Assembly (NCBI RefSeq): GCF_014712675.1
Contig: NZ_JACXSI010000023.1
Location: 124,001-188,000, forward strand
Direction of reading: 5' to 3'
Length of the DNA: 64,000 bases
Origin: Peribacillus faecalis
GTDB taxonomy: Bacteria; Bacillota; Bacilli; Bacillales; DSM-1321
In this document: one piece after another, positions 60,727 to 64,000 of the stretch
Layout: each line of letters begins with the position of its first letter
Position numbering within the stretch: the stretch's first letter is position 1
Translations under genes and position numbers: made by a program
The notes under the pieces: generated by a model
Databases searched by the model: none
What the model was told of the DNA's origin: nothing
What the model saw: only the letters and a program-made list of their open reading frames with translations

Positions 60727-62930
60727 GGAATAGCCCCTTTCCAAGCAGATTCCAACTCTTTAACGTTTTCTTTTAATACAACATGCTTTTCATTATCTAA
60801 AATAGTCATATCTGCTCCATTTACTACTTCACCGATTTTGATTGCATCATCAATGATACTTTCAAATGCTTTCGTATATGTTTGCGGCACTGACACTAAG
60901 AAACGAGATTGAGCCTCGCTGAATAATTCAACTGCTGCATCACCATTAATGGTTACGTTTGCCCCAAGCTCTGTTCCGAATAATGATTCTGCTAAAGCAA
61001 CGGCTAAGCCACCTTCTGCCAAGTCATGCGCTGAAGCGATAACTCCTAAACGAATAGCCTCTAGCAACTGCTTTTGACGCTTTAATTCTACATCAAGGTC
61101 GATAGATGGAGCTTTTCCGAACACTTTGCCGTGAAGCATTTTTTGAAGCTCCGTTCCGCCCCATTCTTCTTTGCTTTCTCCAATTAAATAAATAACATCT
61201 CCGACTTTTTTGAAGTTTTGCGTTGTAACATGTTTCATGTCAGAAACGAGGCCGACCATACCGATTACAGGTGTCGGGTAAACAGCTTCACCGTTTGTTT
61301 CGTTGTATAAAGAAACGTTTCCGCCAATTACCGGTGTAGATAAAGTACGGCAAGCTTCGCTCATACCGTCTGCCGCTTTTTCAATTTGCCAGAAAATCTC
61401 CGGTTTTTCCGGATTACCGAAGTTCAAGCAGTCAGTGATTGCCAATGGCTCAGCGCCGGAACATACGATATTGCGGGCAGCTTCTGCAACAGCGATTTTA
61501 CCGCCTTCAACCGGATCCAAGTAAATATATCGGGAGTTGCAGTCTGTCGTCATCGCTAATGCCTTGTTTGTACCGCGAACGCGTACTACCGCTGCATCCG
61601 AACCTGGGGATACAACTGTATTTGTGCGCACCATATAGTCATATTGGTCATATACCCATTCTTTGCTCGCAATAGTCGGCTGCTGAAGTAGGTCTTTTAA
61701 TGTTTGGCCAAAATCGCTGATGATTGGCGTATCCAAGTGCATGTTTTGGAACTCGCTATAGTATGCAGGTTCCTCAGACGGCTTATGGTATACAGGTGCA
61801 TCTTCAGCTAAAGCATCAACCGGAACGTCGGCTACTACTTCACCTTTATGAAGCAAACGAAGTTGTTTATCATCTGTTACAACACCGACTGCCACCGCTT
61901 CTAAATCATATTTCGAGAATAAGTCGACGATTTCTTGCTCGCGGCCTTTTTTAACAACGATCAGCATTCTCTCTTGTGATTCAGACAACATCATTTCATA
62001 AGCTGTCATGCCTGTTTCACGTTGAGGGACAAGGTCCAGATTCATTTCAATACCTGATCCGGCTTTACTTGCCATTTCAGCTGATGAACTTGTTAAACCG
62101 GCAGCACCCATATCTTGAATACCGACTAATGCATCGCTTTGAATTAGCTCCAGACATGCTTCAAGTAACAATTTCTCCATGAACGGATCGCCAACTTGAA
62201 CAGCAGGGCGATTATCGCCTGACGTTTCAGTCAATTCTTCAGAAGCGAATGTTGCTCCGTGGATGCCATCGCGCCCTGTTTTAGCGCCTACATACATCAC
62301 TGTATTGCCGACACCGTGTGCTTGCCCTTTTTTAATATCTTTATGGTCAATCAACCCGACGCACATTGCGTTTACTAGTGGATTGCCTTCATAGCATTTA
62401 TCGAACTGGATTTCTCCGCCGACTGTTGGAATGCCGATACAGTTTCCATAGCCTGCGATCCCGGCTACTACTTCTTTAAATAAGTATTTCGTGCGTGCAT
62501 TGTCCAGCTCACCGAAACGAAGCGAGTTTAATAGAGCAATAGGGCGAGCACCCATTGAGAATACGTCACGAATGATACCACCCACACCTGTAGCTGCGCC
62601 TTGGTATGGCTCAATTGCTGAAGGATGATTATGGCTTTCAATTTTAAATACAACCGCTTGGTTATCGCCGATATCAACGATACCCGCTCCTTCTCCAGGA
62701 CCTTGAAGCACTTTCTCTCCTGTGATTGGGAACTTTTTCAATACCGGTTTGGAGTTTTTGTAAGAGCAATGCTCTGACCACATTACCGAAAATAATCCGA
62801 TTTCCGTGTAGTTAGGAAGACGACCTAAAATTTTCTTCACCATATCGAATTCTTCAGGAGAAAGTCCCATCTCTGCATATATTTTTTCTGATTCAATCTG
62901 TGCCGGACTTGGCTCAAGCAGTAACGACAT
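60711..62930 (-). CDS. purL: FGAM synthase subunit PurL
   Basis: 739 residues, small-PurL type that needs PurQ and Pur[54 protein letters not shown], and [12 protein letters not shown] and [16 protein letters not shown] at the second half. Overlaps purQ by 17 bp. Confidence 0.98.
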   Translation of the reverse strand: MSLLLEPSPAQIESEKIYAEMGLSPEEFDMVKKILGRLPNYTEIGLFSVMWSEHCSYKNSKPVLKKFPITGEKVLQGPGEGAGIVDIGDNQAVVFKIESHNHPSAIEPYQGAATGVGGIIRDVFSMGARPIALLNSLRFGELDNARTKYLFKEVVAGIAGYGNCIGIPTVGGEIQFDKCYEGNPLVNAMCVGLIDHKDIKKGQAHGVGNTVMYVGAKTGRDGIHGATFASEELTETSGDNRPAVQVGDPFMEKLLLEACLELIQSDALVGIQDMGAAGLTSSSAEMASKAGSGIEMNLDLVPQRETGMTAYEMMLSESQERMLIVVKKGREQEIVDLFSKYDLEAVAVGVVTDDKQLRLLHKGEVVADVPVDALAEDAPVYHKPSEEPAYYSEFQNMHLDTPIISDFGQTLKDLLQQPTIASKEWVYDQYDYMVRTNTVVSPGSDAAVVRVRGTNKALAMTTDCNSRYIYLDPVEGGKIAVAEAARNIVCSGAEPLAITDCLNFGNPEKPEIFWQIEKAADGMSEACRTLSTPVIGGNVSLYNETNGEAVYPTPVIGMVGLVSDMKHVTTQNFKKVGDVIYLIGESKEEWGGTELQKMLHGKVFGKAPSIDLDVELKRQKQLLEAIRLGVIASAHDLAEGGLAVALAESLFGTELGANVTINGDAAVELFSEAQSRFLVSVPQTYTKAFESIIDDAIKIGEVVNGADMTILDNEKHVVLKENVKELESAWKGAIPCLLK

Positions 62931-63600
62931 TTGATTCCCTCCAATGTTTAACGATTGATTTAAATAATTTTAATCCGTCTGCACTTCCTAATAACGCATC
63001 GACAGCACGCTCAGGATGTGGCATCATTCCCAATACATTTCCGCGTTCGTTCGTAATACCAGCAATATCCGCTAAGCTGCCGTTCGGATTTGTTCCACCA
63101 TATGTGAATGCGATTTGATTGTTTTCTTTCAGCTTTTGAAGTGTTTCTTCATCGCAATAGTAGTTGCCTTCACCGTGGGCAATCGGAATAGTAATCACTT
63201 CATTTTCTTCGTAAAGGTTCGTGAACATTGTTTTATTGTTTTCGACCTTTAAAGACACGTTACGGCAAATGAAATGCAAGCTTTCATTTCTTCTCATCGC
63301 GCCGGGAAGCAAGCCTGCCTCCAATAAAATTTGGAAGCCATTGCAAACACCCAAAACCGGTTTGCCTTCGTTCGCTGCTTTAATCACTTGCTCCATTACA
63401 TTCGAGAAGCGTGCGATAGCGCCTGTGCGAAGATAGTCTCCGTATGAGAAACCTCCCGGCAGCAAAATGCCGTCATATGAGGATAAATCTGTTTCTGTAT
63501 GCCAAACATATTCTACTTCTTCTCCAAGCTCATCTTTGATGGCATGATACATATCGACATCACAGTTTGAGCCAGGAAATACGATCACTGCGAACTTCAC
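62914..63600 (-). CDS. purQ: FGAM synthase glutaminase subunit PurQ
   Basis: 228 residues. Class I glutaminase: nucleophile cysteine in GVCNGFQIL, oxyanion [14 protein letters not shown], and His-Glu in MMPHPERA. Supplies ammonia to PurL. Overlaps purS by 4 bp. Confidence 0.98.
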   Translation of the reverse strand: MKFAVIVFPGSNCDVDMYHAIKDELGEEVEYVWHTETDLSSYDGILLPGGFSYGDYLRTGAIARFSNVMEQVIKAANEGKPVLGVCNGFQILLEAGLLPGAMRRNESLHFICRNVSLKVENNKTMFTNLYEENEVITIPIAHGEGNYYCDEETLQKLKENNQIAFTYGGTNPNGSLADIAGITNERGNVLGMMPHPERAVDALLGSADGLKLFKSIVKHWRESNVVTA

Positions 63601-63851
63601 TGAGCGACAACCTCCTCAACATCGTAGCGGTAGTCTTCTATAACAGTATTCACTAGCAACTTTTCACATACTTCTTTTACTACTTCATTTACATTGCGAT
63701 CGCTCTTCTCAATCGTCAATTCCATATATTTACCGATGCGGACATCGCTGATTTCTGTATATGAAAGGCTGTTTAATGAATGTTGCACAGCCGTCCCTTG
63801 TGGATCTAATACACTTTCTCGTAATGTTACATAAACCTTCACTTTATACAT
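63597..63851 (-). CDS. purS: FGAM synthase subunit PurS
   Basis: 84 residues from ATG 63851; the longer reading overlaps [25 protein letters not shown] and GKYMELTIE match PurS, which bridges PurL and PurQ. It starts inside the end of purC (8-bp overlap). Confidence 0.96.
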   Translation of the reverse strand: MYKVKVYVTLRESVLDPQGTAVQHSLNSLSYTEISDVRIGKYMELTIEKSDRNVNEVVKEVCEKLLVNTVIEDYRYDVEEVVAQ

Positions 63852-64000
63852 GCTTCGTTCCTCCAAGTCTAGTTAAAATCTCTTCATATGCATCTGTTAT
63901 ATTCCCTAAATCCCGACGGAATACATCTTTGTCGAGTTTTTCGCCTGTCGCACTATCCCATAGACGGCAAGTGTCCGGTGAAATTTCATCTGCCAGCAAA
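63844..64000 (-). CDS. purC: SAICAR synthetase, C-terminal part (partial)
   Basis: Stop at 63844-63846; about 51 codons are in the window and the start lies beyond it. Reads [33 protein letters not shown] and [10 protein letters not shown], the known PurC C-terminus. Confirms purC-S-Q-L order. Confidence 0.93.
   Translation of the reverse strand, partial: LLADEISPDTCRLWDSATGEKLDKDVFRRDLGNITDAYEEILTRLGGTKHV

Noticed and set aside
63844-64000. purC promoter or guanine riboswitch
   Set aside because: The 5' region of the pur operon lies outside the window; nothing of the kind is visible inside.

Overview
The window looks like a chromosome segment of a low-GC Gram-positive rod, most probably a Planococcaceae/Bacillaceae relative (Solibacillus- or Lysinibacillus-like). 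This rests on Bacillus-type gene order: the purine operon purC-S-Q-L-F-M-N-H-D next to yerA (adenine deaminase), yerB, yerC, pcrB, pcrA, ligA, camS, gatC-A-B, dgkB and rlmCD. Shine-Dalgarno sites are strong and TTG/GTG starts are common. No species call can be made from the sequence alone.

Region 1 (1-1319): the 3' end of a gene with a helix-turn-helix-like C-terminal domain, a structured intergenic repeat, and a broken HTH/desulfoferrodoxin-like gene. Region 2 (1320-13640): a hexuronate/glucuronide catabolic locus, all on the minus strand. It encodes a GPH-family glucuronide-type symporter, two paralogous FadR-type GntR regulators, a D-mannonate oxidoreductase-type SDR, KDPG aldolase, UxaC, UxuA, a HAD hydrolase and a NagZ-type GH3 hydrolase. 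Copies of one palindromic operator (core ATACTAGTAT) sit upstream of the catabolic operon, the first regulator and the transporter. A decayed IS1182-like element lies between the transporter and the second regulator. No KDG kinase gene is present. Region 3 (13846-18900): a secreted M4 metalloprotease, a tRNA-dihydrouridine synthase, and an SDR divergent from a frameshifted LysR gene.

Region 4 (about 18.9-35.9 kb) is accessory DNA. It is punctuated by five remnants of the 3' end of rlmCD (gene tail, four of them with the rlmCD-type terminator), ending at the true rlmCD. A decayed large serine recombinase gene abuts the real rlmCD terminator. I read this as an integration hotspot where islands have accreted in tandem. 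The cargo comprises a Tudor-like/coiled-coil protein, an XRE regulator, a TetR/DegV pair, lipoprotein fragments, a small-TM/membrane protein pair, and a compact six-gene operon (25144-31345). That operon encodes a PH-like/zinc-ribbon membrane protein, a TraG/HerA-type ATPase, two paralogous small proteins, a protein with a very long Asp/Glu tract, and a TcaA-like zinc-ribbon membrane protein. I recognise no described system with this composition, so it is the best candidate for a novel system here.

Region 5 (35.9-64 kb) is core: rlmCD, an alpha/beta hydrolase, dgkB, a DUF3784-like protein, a lone tRNA-Lys(CTT), gatCAB, camS, ligA, pcrA, pcrB, yerC, yerB, adenine deaminase, a DUF2892-like protein and the pur operon. 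A second full copy of the structured repeat, and two short copies, lie among these genes. The purF-purM junction is unusual: it has an intrinsic terminator followed by two long palindromes, suggesting that purMNHD is controlled separately.
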